DNA of 32,255 nucleotides from Candidatus Zixiibacteriota bacterium. GTDB taxonomy: Bacteria; Zixibacteria; MSB-5A5; GN15; FEB-12. The stretch covers positions 2,705,404 to 2,737,658 of the forward strand of contig CP070674.1 of NCBI GenBank assembly GCA_020351995.1. The letters run 5' to 3'. Shown here one piece after another: positions 24,488-32,255 of this stretch (the stretch's first letter is position 1; every line of letters starts with the position of its first letter). Under the pieces are notes generated by a model. That model had not been told where the DNA came from, ran no database searches, and worked only from the letters and a program-made list of their open reading frames with translations. The translations under genes and the position numbers were made by a program.

Positions 24488-26599
24488 ATGAAAACATTCG
24501 TTACCTCAAGAGAGTGTATCCCTCTTTTGCTGTTCGTATTGGTGGCAGCAATGGCCGCACCCACGGCGAACTCCCAGCAAGTCATGACGCCGGAACACCT
24601 GGCGCTGATGAAATACGTTAACGAAGTCGCGGTGTCACCGGACGGAAATACCTTTGCCTATTCGCTGCGAGTCCAACGAAATCCGTTTATGGAGGACAAC
24701 GGGGAGGCCTGGCTAGAATTGCATGTGGCGGACCGAAGTGGACAATCGCGGCCTTACGTCACCGGGGAAATCAAAATCAGCGACATAGACTGGACACCCG
24801 ACGGCAAGTACATAAGCTATCTTGCCGAGCGCGGTGAGGACACCGTCAAGTCTCTGTATATAATCCCGGTTGACGGAGGTGAATCGAAAAAGATCACCGA
24901 CAATGTTATTACCATAAAGGACTACTCATGGGCACCCGACAGTCGGCGGGTCGCCTTTCTCGCCAAAGATCCGGTTCCCGAAGAGACATGCGAACTTCGC
25001 AAGATGGGCTTCGACCAGGAGGTCTACGAAGAAGGTCTCGAAAGAGTGGTGGGCTGGATACACGACATTCAAACACGACGCACAGATCCAAACGGGGTTA
25101 CTGTGTCCGGTTCGGCGTCGCGTATATCGTGGAGTCCGGATGGTAAACTGTTGGCGATGGCAGTGGTGCCGACTCCCCTCATCGACGATGACTACATGAA
25201 ACGTAAGGTCTGCATAGTCTCCCCTGACAGAACAGACCCGTGGCAGATGTTCGACAATCCTGGTAAGCTGGGGCAAATAGCCTGGAGCCCGGACTCCAAA
25301 CACCTCGCTATCATATCGGGCGCCGACATCAATGACCCGTCAGCAGGAGAAATCCTGGTCGCTTCTTATGAAGACGGCACGTTGTCTCCGGTGCTGACCG
25401 GCATTGATGGCCACGTACGCGATATAGCCTGGCTTGACAAGAATACGATACTGTACCGGATGAACACGGGCGTTCACACAATCATTGGAACCATAAGAAT
25501 GGACGGCTCCCAGCAGAAGACGCTTGTAGGCCCAGGACGAACGGCCTATGAAGATGTCGTCCTGTCAGACAATGGCAAGACGGTGGCGATGACCGGAAGC
25601 AGTTTCGATCATCCGTGGGAACTGTACTACTTCGATGTCGGCAAAAATAACCCAACAAGGTTGACCGACAGTAACCCAGATTGGGCCGAGTTGCGGTTTG
25701 CGCGGCAGGAAGTCGTGACTTATACCGCCCGCGACGGCCTGGAACTGCAGGGGATTCTTATACGCCCTCTTGACGAGGTGCCCGGTCAGAAATATCCCCT
25801 CATCCTGCAGGTGCACGGGGGACCGGAATCGAACTACATGAATCGCTGGATGACCTGGCACGCCGGACCGGGACAGATCGCAGCGGCTCGCGGTTTTGCG
25901 GTATTCTACCCTAATTATCGCGGAAGCACCGGGCGAGGGGTCGAGTTCTCTAAGATGGGTCAGGCCGATTATGCTGGTGGCGAATTCAACGATCTTGTCG
26001 ACGCCGTTGACCATCTGGTCAATACCGGGCTGGTGGACCGTGACAAAGTGGGTATCACCGGATGGTCCTATGGTGGTTTTGCCACAGCCTGGGGAGCCAC
26101 GGCCCTGTCAGACCATTTCGCGGCGGCCGTTATGGGAGCGGGTGTAAGTGACCTTGTTTCCAAATTCGGGACCACGGATATTCCTAACGAGATGTTCCTG
26201 GTCCACGCGCGTCGCTGGCCCCGGGACTACTGGCAATGGTACATGGAGCGCAGCCCGATATATCATGCGCAGAATCACAAGACTCCCATTTTGATAATCC
26301 ACGGTGAGGATGACACGCGAGTGCATCCAAGCCAGTCAATGGAGTTGTATCGCTATCTGAAGACGCTCGGGCAGGCTCCGGTGAGACTTGTATTTTACAA
26401 GGAAGAACCGCATGGTGTCGCCAAAGCTGCTGGGCGTTACGACATCAGCCTGCGGCAATTGCGATGGATGGAGCATTATTTGAAAGGGCCCGGTGGCGAT
26501 CCTCCGCCGTATGAGGTGGATTACTCGAAACTGAAACCAGAGACGAAAACAACCCCTGAATATGAGTTCCGTTTCAAGAAAGCAACGGAAATACCCTAA
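24488..26599 (+). CDS. Secreted S9-family (prolyl oligopeptidase/acylaminoacyl peptidase-type) serine peptidase
   Basis: 703 residues from ATG 24488, chosen because a signal peptide (about 1-31, cleavage near ANS|QQ) begins there; the frame extends to TTG 24425 without reason to use it. A beta-propeller (about 40-430) shows blade phrases such as DIDWTPDGKYISYLAERG and RISWSPDGKLLAMAV. The alpha/beta-hydrolase domain (about 440-685) has oxyanion-side HGGPES, nucleophile Ser527 in GWSYGG, Asp609 in HGEDDTRV and His642 in EEPHGV, so the triad is complete. Such enzymes cleave short peptides, often after proline, or remove acyl-amino acids; the exact specificity cannot be read here. The export signal and the adjacent oligopeptide transporter point to periplasmic peptide digestion. 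GGGGG about 8 nt before the ATG is a weak ribosome site. Confidence 0.92.
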   Translation: MKTFVTSRECIPLLLFVLVAAMAAPTANSQQVMTPEHLALMKYVNEVAVSPDGNTFAYSLRVQRNPFMEDNGEAWLELHVADRSGQSRPYVTGEIKISDIDWTPDGKYISYLAERGEDTVKSLYIIPVDGGESKKITDNVITIKDYSWAPDSRRVAFLAKDPVPEETCELRKMGFDQEVYEEGLERVVGWIHDIQTRRTDPNGVTVSGSASRISWSPDGKLLAMAVVPTPLIDDDYMKRKVCIVSPDRTDPWQMFDNPGKLGQIAWSPDSKHLAIISGADINDPSAGEILVASYEDGTLSPVLTGIDGHVRDIAWLDKNTILYRMNTGVHTIIGTIRMDGSQQKTLVGPGRTAYEDVVLSDNGKTVAMTGSSFDHPWELYYFDVGKNNPTRLTDSNPDWAELRFARQEVVTYTARDGLELQGILIRPLDEVPGQKYPLILQVHGGPESNYMNRWMTWHAGPGQIAAARGFAVFYPNYRGSTGRGVEFSKMGQADYAGGEFNDLVDAVDHLVNTGLVDRDKVGITGWSYGGFATAWGATALSDHFAAAVMGAGVSDLVSKFGTTDIPNEMFLVHARRWPRDYWQWYMERSPIYHAQNHKTPILIIHGEDDTRVHPSQSMELYRYLKTLGQAPVRLVFYKEEPHGVAKAAGRYDISLRQLRWMEHYLKGPGGDPPPYEVDYSKLKPETKTTPEYEFRFKKATEIP

Positions 26600-26640
26600 T
26601 GTAAGCCGACGGCGCACTTAGCTTCATCGACCCATCCAGG

Positions 26641-26847
26641 CTAATTCCGATAGCGACTGGGCCCGCGCAGAATTCTTGCCGGAAACGTTATAATCGCCCC
26701 CAGCAGTTGCAGAAGCCCTCCCACCGCGACGCCGACCAGCCTGAATGGCAACAAAATCAGCCATACTAGTGGGTACAAAAACAGTGCCAGCAGAGCCAGC
26801 GGCCAGCACAGCACGAATAGAATCAGCCATAGAATAAACGTAAACAT
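26641..26847 (-). CDS. Small membrane protein of unknown function
   Basis: 68 residues, with two hydrophobic helices (about 2-35 and 38-56, LILLPFRLVGVAVGGLLQLL) and a basic C-terminus (ARILRGPSRYRN), predicting an inner-membrane protein with a cytoplasmic positive tail. GAGGG lies 10 nt before ATG 26847. It converges on the S9 peptidase gene (41 bp between stops) and lies downstream of the barrel gene on the same strand, 83 nt away. Another frame over the same bases is open for similar length but has no such coherent pattern. No family is recognised. Confidence 0.6.
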   Translation of the reverse strand: MFTFILWLILFVLCWPLALLALFLYPLVWLILLPFRLVGVAVGGLLQLLGAIITFPARILRGPSRYRN

Positions 26848-26930
26848 ATAATCAATACCCTCTAACCATTATACGTCGATCAGTACTGCCTGTAAACGGT
26901 AGAAGCGGCCCGCAATCCGTTACCAGAGGC

Positions 26931-28166
26931 TCAGAAGTAATACCTGAACGAAGTGTGGTAAATATCCGGGTACACTCCAAACTCAGAACCGATATCCAGC
27001 AGGTCGCCGGGGGAAGCACCAAAGCCGATAAAAGCCCCACCACTCAGGTAGATGTTCTCGGCCACGTTGTATTCCACACTTGGAGTAAGATATATTGACT
27101 GATCGGAGAGGTTGGTGAGAATCTGCAGGCTGCCATAGACCAGGGGTGTGAACTCCCATGTAAGCCCCGGCGTCAGATAGTGTCGACCAAGAAGATATAC
27201 CGATCCATCGGCATAGGCCTTTCGCGTCGAGTTGATAAGATATTCGTCGCTGTCATCGCGGCCGGCTTGATTAAAGTGGTACTCCGCAAAGACATAAGTG
27301 TTATTGGCAAAGCTGTAATCTACCCCGACCGAAGCACTGAAATAGTCTCTTCCCTGTGGTGCGCTGCCGTTAACGAAGACCTGTGCCGCTTCAAGCCACA
27401 CACTGGCCCCGCCGACAGCTCGCGCAACATCGACACCCACCATCATATTTTCACGAAAGCGCATGATAATGGCTGACAAATCGGTGCGCGCCGCGTATCC
27501 TTTGGCCCTAAGGAAATAGGCGCTCTTATCCTGGTCAAAATCGTCGCCGAATACGCATCCGGCATCTATCTCACCCATAAAGCCCATAGGTATCCGGGCC
27601 CGAACGCCGTCGACACCGATGCGATCCTCGGTGTCGAGCGTCTCGTAGCTGTATGGCGCTATTACGTCGGTCGGATTTACGATTCGCGCGGAACCGAACG
27701 CGATCGGCTGGCGGCCAATGTATACGTCAACGACATCAGCTTCAACGGTGACAAACGCCCGGTCGAGGTTGTGAAAGACGGCGAATGAGGCTACATCAGC
27801 GCCACACTCCGGATACAATCTTGAATCAAAATCGGCCACACGGTACTGCCGGGGCTCAATCGTGGTGAGGGTTGGCGAGAGGAAAAACAGAGCCCGGTCC
27901 TGAATTCTCGGCGCGAAATCGTACGAGACTCTCAGGCTGACCCGGTTGCTTGCCCACCAGACCGTGTTAAGGCGCAGCCGTCCTGATACACTGCCCACTG
28001 GATCATCGAGACCGAAGGGATACTCATACAACTCCGAGAAATTATATACAACGGAGAAGTTCTTATAATATCCGTCAATCGAGAATCGTTCGGAGGCCGA
28101 CGCTGCTGACGTCAGTAGCATGACCGCCATTATGACCTTCATCCATCCTGAGAGCTTGAGCTTCAT
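26931..28166 (-). CDS. Putative outer-membrane beta-barrel protein of the ABC/LolA-like operon
   Basis: 411 residues from ATG 28166; the frame is open further upstream into the ATPase gene, but the signal peptide (MKVIMAVMLLTSAASA|SE) and GGGAGG fit this start. After cleavage the protein has alternating polar/apolar strands rich in Tyr, Phe, Gly and Asn (GRLRLNTVWWASNRVSLRVS, YVFAEYHFNQAGRDD). It ends in FRYYF, a C-terminal aromatic residue typical of BAM-assembled barrels. About 16-18 strands are plausible. It is the last gene of the transport operon, 7 nt after the ATPase stop, with its ribosome site inside the ATPase gene's end. It could be the outer-membrane receptor or exit for what the ABC/LolA-like system moves. 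The family is not identified, though the length and pattern resemble DUF1302-like or porin-type barrels. Confidence 0.82.
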   Translation of the reverse strand: MKLKLSGWMKVIMAVMLLTSAASASERFSIDGYYKNFSVVYNFSELYEYPFGLDDPVGSVSGRLRLNTVWWASNRVSLRVSYDFAPRIQDRALFFLSPTLTTIEPRQYRVADFDSRLYPECGADVASFAVFHNLDRAFVTVEADVVDVYIGRQPIAFGSARIVNPTDVIAPYSYETLDTEDRIGVDGVRARIPMGFMGEIDAGCVFGDDFDQDKSAYFLRAKGYAARTDLSAIIMRFRENMMVGVDVARAVGGASVWLEAAQVFVNGSAPQGRDYFSASVGVDYSFANNTYVFAEYHFNQAGRDDSDEYLINSTRKAYADGSVYLLGRHYLTPGLTWEFTPLVYGSLQILTNLSDQSIYLTPSVEYNVAENIYLSGGAFIGFGASPGDLLDIGSEFGVYPDIYHTSFRYYF

Positions 28167-28173
28167 GTTGACA

Positions 28174-28881
28174 TCATCCTCCCGTTTTAGTTTCATCGCT
28201 GAAGATTCGTCCATCCTTGAGCGTGACCAACCGGGTGGCTCTTTGCATGATCATCTGGTCGTGAGTGGAGAATACAAACGTCATTCCAGTTGACTGATTC
28301 AGCTCGCGCATCATATCGAGCAGCTCGGCACCGGTTTTCGAGTCGAGGTTCGCGGTCGGCTCGTCGGCCAGAACCAGCTTGGGGCGGGCCACCATGGCCC
28401 GCGCTACAGCTACCCGTTGCTGCTGTCCACCGGACAGTTTGGGCGGCACGCGGTCGGCATAACCGGATAATCCGACCCTCTCGAGAATCTCCCTGACCCG
28501 TTCACGACGTTCTTCTTTGGGTCTGCCCTGAAGCAGCATAATGTACTCGATATTCTCTTCAACGGTGAGGACCGGAATGAGATTGTAGGCCTGGAAAATG
28601 AATCCGATACTGTCGCGGCGGTAGTCCGATAGTTCTCGCCCGCTCATCCTTGAAAGTTCCTTTCCGCCCAACCAGACCATGCCCGAGGTAACCGAGTCCA
28701 AACCGGAGATAATATTCAGAAAGGTCGTCTTGCCGGAACCCGACGGTCCCACGATGGCGGTGAACTCACCGTATCCGATCGTCAGGTCCACCTCGTTGAC
28801 CGCTTTAACGGGGACACCGTTCTCATCATATATCTTCGTCACACCCTCGGTGACTATAACATTATTGTCTGTTTTATCCAT
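28174..28881 (-). CDS. ABC transporter ATPase, LolD/MacB type
   Basis: 235 residues, a single nucleotide-binding domain. Walker [10 protein letters not shown] (45-53), the Q-loop in [17 protein letters not shown], signature LSGGQQQR (149-156), Walker [13 protein letters not shown] (169-180) and H-loop His207 are all present. The phrases [15 protein letters not shown] and [13 protein letters not shown] are characteristic of the LolD/MacB/FtsE group, which couples ATP hydrolysis to movement of periplasmic substrates rather than to import through the membrane. AGGAGA lies 7 nt before ATG 28881. It is 11 nt downstream of the second permease gene, so the two permeases and this ATPase should form one complex. 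Confidence 0.93.
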   Translation of the reverse strand: MDKTDNNVIVTEGVTKIYDENGVPVKAVNEVDLTIGYGEFTAIVGPSGSGKTTFLNIISGLDSVTSGMVWLGGKELSRMSGRELSDYRRDSIGFIFQAYNLIPVLTVEENIEYIMLLQGRPKEERRERVREILERVGLSGYADRVPPKLSGGQQQRVAVARAMVARPKLVLADEPTANLDSKTGAELLDMMRELNQSTGMTFVFSTHDQMIMQRATRLVTLKDGRIFSDETKTGG

Positions 28882-28892
28882 AACCGATTCTC

Positions 28893-30131
28893 CTAAAATG
28901 ACTTTCTCATGGCTCTGGCGGGTGTTAGCCGCGCGGCATAGGTCGCCGGGTACAGACCCACCAACACTGTAAACAGGAAAACATATATGGGAAATTCAAT
29001 GAATTGTCTGGGCTGCATTACCGGATACAGAAGTTTGCGGAACGTGACGCCGGCGTATTCAATACCGCTATAGTCTATTCCAAAGGTTGACAGGAGGTAC
29101 GTGATGATGAAGCCCAGGGCCATGCCCATGCATATCGCGATCAGCGCCAGGGCCCCCGCCTCGAATAGAATCAACCTTCCCAGGGCAACCGGCCGGGTAC
29201 CGACGGCTCGCAGCACACCGAACTCGAACATCCGTTCATACAGTGACATGAAGAGGGTGTTGATGATTCCGAGAGCTACCACGGCAAACAGAATAACACC
29301 GAGAATCAACGTGGCCCACTGGGAGAGGTCGAGGACGGATTCCAACGTTGGCATCAATCTTGTCCATGACAAGGCTTCGTTGCCGTTCTGAGAGTACATA
29401 CTCCAGAACGGATGATCTCCGTCGCGACCAACGTTTGAATCGTGGAATTTGAGGGCTATTTGATGTACCCGGCCTTCGAGCCCAAGCATTTGCTGTGCTT
29501 TGTCGAGTCTTACGAAAGCCATTCCCTGGTCCAGCTCGAGTGATTTGAAATAATAGATGCCGGATATTCTGAACATTTCCTGGGCCAGGTCACCGGTTTC
29601 AGCCTGAGCCACGGTCATGACGACTCTGTCGCCCAACCCAACTTCAAGTAGCTCAGCCAGCTTGGCGCCAATCAAAATCTGCCGGGAGATATCCCCTTCA
29701 CCGTCAAAATAACTTCCCTCGACCATTACATCGTCGATCTCGGACAGATACGGTTCCGTTGACGGGTCAACCCCGACCATACTGACCGAACTCACATTGG
29801 CGGGAGAGCTTATCATGCCGAAGGCCAGCGTTCGCAACGTGAAATTCTCAACCAGCGGTTCCTGTTCAAGACCAGCGACTACCTGTTCGAGGTCGGCTAT
29901 GGTTCGCTCGACCTCGAAGGCCTTGCGGAAATCCTCACGGTGTATCTGGCCCTCACCCATGAACGATCCCGTAGCCGACTTAATCATGTTTTTCTCCATG
30001 CCGATTATGAGGGCATCCATGGAGATCAGGGCCGCCAGTCCGACACCGATGGCAATCCCGGCAATGAACGTCCGCCGCTTGTTGCGAAGAACATTTCGCC
30101 AGGCCAGTTTCATGTATATTCCACCAAACAT
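28893..30131 (-). CDS. ABC transporter permease, FtsX/LolC-E/MacB type (second)
   Basis: 412 residues. The start phrase MKLAWRNVLRNKRRTFIAGI puts a basic segment before transmembrane helix 1. A periplasmic MacB-like domain of about 230 residues follows, then three C-terminal helices. The FtsX-core phrase YERMFEFGVLRAVGTRP and the final LTPARAMRKSF are typical of the family. ATG 30131 has TGAGG 6 nt upstream; an internal ATG at codon 7 also has a fair site (GGTGGA). The gene starts 8 nt after its paralogue ends. The two permeases are similar in plan but clearly different in sequence, as in LolC/LolE heterodimers. Confidence 0.9.
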   Translation of the reverse strand: MFGGIYMKLAWRNVLRNKRRTFIAGIAIGVGLAALISMDALIIGMEKNMIKSATGSFMGEGQIHREDFRKAFEVERTIADLEQVVAGLEQEPLVENFTLRTLAFGMISSPANVSSVSMVGVDPSTEPYLSEIDDVMVEGSYFDGEGDISRQILIGAKLAELLEVGLGDRVVMTVAQAETGDLAQEMFRISGIYYFKSLELDQGMAFVRLDKAQQMLGLEGRVHQIALKFHDSNVGRDGDHPFWSMYSQNGNEALSWTRLMPTLESVLDLSQWATLILGVILFAVVALGIINTLFMSLYERMFEFGVLRAVGTRPVALGRLILFEAGALALIAICMGMALGFIITYLLSTFGIDYSGIEYAGVTFRKLLYPVMQPRQFIEFPIYVFLFTVLVGLYPATYAARLTPARAMRKSF

Positions 30132-30139
30132 AATTTACC

Positions 30140-31357
30140 TCAGTGCGTTCTCATCGCTCTAGCCGGTGCCGTTCGCGCCGCTTTGGCGGCCGGAAACAGA
30201 CTTACTAATAAAGCTGACACGATAACCGTTACAGCCGGGATCAAATAACTGCGGAGGTTGATTTCACTATACAGCGTAGAGAACTCGACGCCGCCGTACG
30301 TGATTGGATCCGGTATCGTAAAACCATCGATCGAGAGCCAGTAATTGACGACAAAGGAAACAATAAACCCGATGATAAGCGAGCCCATGGCCATCAGGGC
30401 CACTTCGTACAACACCAAACGTACCACCTGGAACTGGCGCACACCCATCGCACGCAGGACACCGTACTCTCGCCTCCGCTCCAGCACGGTCATCAGGACG
30501 GTGTTGAGGACACCTGTCGCTACAATCAGTACAATGATAACAAGCATTATCCAGTTGCCCTGCTGATCGGCTTTCATAGCCACATAGAACTCGTGGGCAA
30601 ATTCCTGCCAGGATTCTACATCGAGTTCAGGGTTAGCCAGATGTTCCTCTATGACATCCGTCATCATGAGGACATCGTGGAGATCTTCAATAACGATAGC
30701 CACTTCGTGAACCCGGCCATACAGCACCAGAAGTTCCTGCGCATCGGCCAGTGTCAGATAAAAGGAAGTTTGGTCGGCCATGGCATTTCCGCTCTGGAGG
30801 AGACCGACCACTCGATACAAATCGTTGGCGATAGAACCATCCGCCCCCTGCGATACTACCACTACTTCGTCACCAATATCGGCCTTTAAGACCTCGGCCA
30901 ACCCCTCGCCAAGGATTACTTCAAGCGAACTGTCCGGGTCGAAGGGCCGCCCTTTGACGATTTTCTTGTTGAAATAGGTGGTCTCGTTCTCGCGTCGCGG
31001 ATCGATTCCGATTATCCGCACCCCGGCGCTCTTGTCGTCGGCCGAGGCCAGACCCGCTGAGAAAACCCGGGGCGCCCATGAGACCACGCCTTCTAACTGC
31101 TCGACCTGGTTTCCTACGTCTTCGTAATTGTCGACGGTGTTGTACAGCGTGGGGCGATCAAGATACCCTTTTCCGTGAATCTGAATGTGGCCCAGTTGCG
31201 TCCGCGTGAATTTATCGATGATGACGTTATAGGATCCATCGGACCACGCTATGGATATAGCGGCCAGGGCGAAACCACCCATCATCGTCAGCACCGTTAG
31301 CAGGGTTCGACGTTTCTGCCTGAGCACGTTCCGAAATGCGACTTTGGCCATTATCAT
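30140..31357 (-). CDS. ABC transporter permease, FtsX/LolC-E/MacB type (first)
   Basis: 405 residues with the same plan: VAFRNVLRQKRRTLLTVLTM at the N-terminus (basic, then helix 1), a large periplasmic domain (about 45-270), then three helices with LERRREYGVLRAMGVRQFQV and the C-terminal APARAMRTH. It lies 12 nt after the LolA-like gene, and the ribosome site at ATG 31357 is weak, suggesting translational coupling. With the second permease and the LolD-like ATPase it should form a four-helix-per-subunit mechanotransmission-type transporter that hands substrate to a periplasmic carrier. Confidence 0.9.
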   Translation of the reverse strand: MIMAKVAFRNVLRQKRRTLLTVLTMMGGFALAAISIAWSDGSYNVIIDKFTRTQLGHIQIHGKGYLDRPTLYNTVDNYEDVGNQVEQLEGVVSWAPRVFSAGLASADDKSAGVRIIGIDPRRENETTYFNKKIVKGRPFDPDSSLEVILGEGLAEVLKADIGDEVVVVSQGADGSIANDLYRVVGLLQSGNAMADQTSFYLTLADAQELLVLYGRVHEVAIVIEDLHDVLMMTDVIEEHLANPELDVESWQEFAHEFYVAMKADQQGNWIMLVIIVLIVATGVLNTVLMTVLERRREYGVLRAMGVRQFQVVRLVLYEVALMAMGSLIIGFIVSFVVNYWLSIDGFTIPDPITYGGVEFSTLYSEINLRSYLIPAVTVIVSALLVSLFPAAKAARTAPARAMRTH

Positions 31358-31369
31358 CGGTCAATCACC

Positions 31370-32122
31370 CTATCTCTGGGTCCGAAGGTTTCTCAGGGTA
31401 AAGGTCTCCTCGTCCAGCGGGACGTCAAACTTAGCCTCAAGATAGCGGACAACCGTCTTGTGGCCTTCCTTATGTTGAGGCACCAGTTCCATCACCGCCG
31501 GAATGATCCGGCCGTCAAAATTCCTGACATCGGAGTAATTCATCACCCGCATCAACTCGCCCTTTTCGTCATAGTACTTTTGCCACGCCGGCAGGCTGTC
31601 CGCTTTGTTGACGGCTATAACTATATTACCCCATACCACGGCCAGATCTTCACGAGGAATACAATTGATGTAATACAGTTTATCCTGGGCGCTGTCGACA
31701 TCTATGAGTTCGTAACTGTAATCTTCGAAGAGTGACGACTCTTTGACGATATCATCGTTGGTGAAGTCGGAGCCCATCCATGAGCCCATCATCATCGACG
31801 GCGGTATCTTCATGACTTTGTTTGTCTTGGGCAGATAGTTCCACATCTCGTTTTCGATTCTGAGAGTGGCCACGCCTTTTTCCTTGGCCGGTGACGTGAT
31901 ACGGATAAAAGTCTTATCCATACCCTCGCTCCAACCGTACATCGAGAGCGTGCGCTGCCAATGAGGAGTGACTATTTCCATCTCCAACTCGGTGTAGCTG
32001 GTTTTTGAGCGGTACATCCGATCGACTTCTCTGATGAGGTCGTTAACATCAACTGAATCCTGCGCGTGCGCTACACCGGTTAACATGCAGGCGGCCACCA
32101 ATATTATAAGCACTTTCATCAT
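31370..32122 (-). CDS. LolA-like periplasmic protein (outer-membrane lipoprotein-sorting family)
   Basis: 250 residues. A signal peptide (MMKVLIILVAACMLTGVAHA|QD) precedes a single domain with the phrases RTLSMYGWSEGMDKTFIRIT, SPAKEKGVATLRIENEMWNY, LPKTNKVMKIPPSMMMGSWM and GSDFTNDDIVKES. That order is the signature of the LolA-like family often annotated as outer-membrane lipoprotein-sorting protein, with a convex beta-sheet fold that carries acyl chains. Proteins of this group frequently neighbour FtsX-like permeases or RND/MMPL transporters. AAGGGAG lies directly upstream of ATG 32122, and its start overlaps the regulator's stop by 4 nt (ATGA). It probably shuttles lipid or lipoprotein from the ABC complex across the periplasm; the actual cargo is unknown. 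Confidence 0.9.
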   Translation of the reverse strand: MMKVLIILVAACMLTGVAHAQDSVDVNDLIREVDRMYRSKTSYTELEMEIVTPHWQRTLSMYGWSEGMDKTFIRITSPAKEKGVATLRIENEMWNYLPKTNKVMKIPPSMMMGSWMGSDFTNDDIVKESSLFEDYSYELIDVDSAQDKLYYINCIPREDLAVVWGNIVIAVNKADSLPAWQKYYDEKGELMRVMNYSDVRNFDGRIIPAVMELVPQHKEGHKTVVRYLEAKFDVPLDEETFTLRNLRTQR

Positions 32123-32255
32123 ATTCTCCCTTGCTCCGTTTCTTTTAACAATCCGTTGACAATTGTATCGCGAAGGCTGGCGCTGAGCTTTTGCGGATCC
32201 ATCTTCAGGACACCAATAGCGGCCTGAAATATGAAACCATCAAGGACAGCTACTA
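32119..32255 (-). CDS. C-terminal end of a TetR/AcrR-type regulator (partial)
   Basis: The frame is open from the right edge to TGA at 32121-32119, giving 45 codons. It reads VAVLDGFIFQAAIGVLKMDP and ends LLKETEQGRI. The phrase 'vaVLDGfifQa' followed by D-x-x-x-L and a final helix is the usual end of a TetR C-terminal ligand domain; the HTH is outside the window, so the call is tentative. It overlaps the LolA-like gene by 4 nt, so the regulator would be the first gene of the operon and may control it. Confidence 0.6.
   Translation of the reverse strand, partial: VAVLDGFIFQAAIGVLKMDPQKLSASLRDTIVNGLLKETEQGRI

Noticed and set aside
26624-26830. Alternative minus-strand frame over the small membrane protein gene
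   Set aside because: Its product is Arg/Ala/Gly-rich without a pattern, whereas the other frame gives two clean membrane helices and a basic tail.

Overview
The window reads as a chromosomal segment of a Gram-negative-type, probably uncultured bacterium. Supporting signs are Sec signal peptides, a predicted outer-membrane barrel ending in Phe, a LolA-like protein with LolCDE-like ABC genes, a very large periplasmic or extracellular multiheme cytochrome, and a bacterial tricorn protease. A lineage in the FCB/Zixibacteria neighbourhood would fit, but that is inference; no rRNA or phylogenetic marker is present. I see no transposase, integrase, CRISPR array, tRNA or rRNA.

Layout. The left edge (2-1372, +) is the C-terminal part of a DnaE2-type polymerase. 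Converging on it (1520-5206, -) are a small secreted protein and a 1064-residue cytochrome with 42 CxxCH motifs by my count. At 5421-10639 (-) lies the most interesting block. A sigma70-like promoter is followed by two short, paralogous five-cysteine peptide genes (47 and 48 aa, below the size usually called), then a palindrome, two radical SAM/SPASM enzymes overlapping by 4 nt, and an ABC exporter. This has the architecture of a RiPP (ribosomally made, modified peptide) cassette, and I do not recognise its precursor family.

The middle (10708-17660) holds a DUF4412-like secreted protein divergent from a tricorn protease, then three small genes of unknown function and a 1.2-kb stretch without genes. 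That stretch contains a G-quadruplex motif in an mRNA leader and a perfect 12-bp palindrome. At 17661-21908 (-) is a 1415-residue sensor-regulator with about seven PAS domains, two GAF domains and a C-terminal LuxR-type HTH but no kinase. Divergent from it are an OPT-family oligopeptide transporter and an S9 prolyl-oligopeptidase-type peptidase. Together with tricorn these suggest a peptide-scavenging lifestyle.

The right end (26931-32255, -) is a tight operon: TetR-type regulator (partial) - LolA-like protein - two FtsX/LolC-like permeases - LolD-like ATPase - outer-membrane beta-barrel. This looks like a complete envelope-spanning lipid or lipoprotein transport module under local control.
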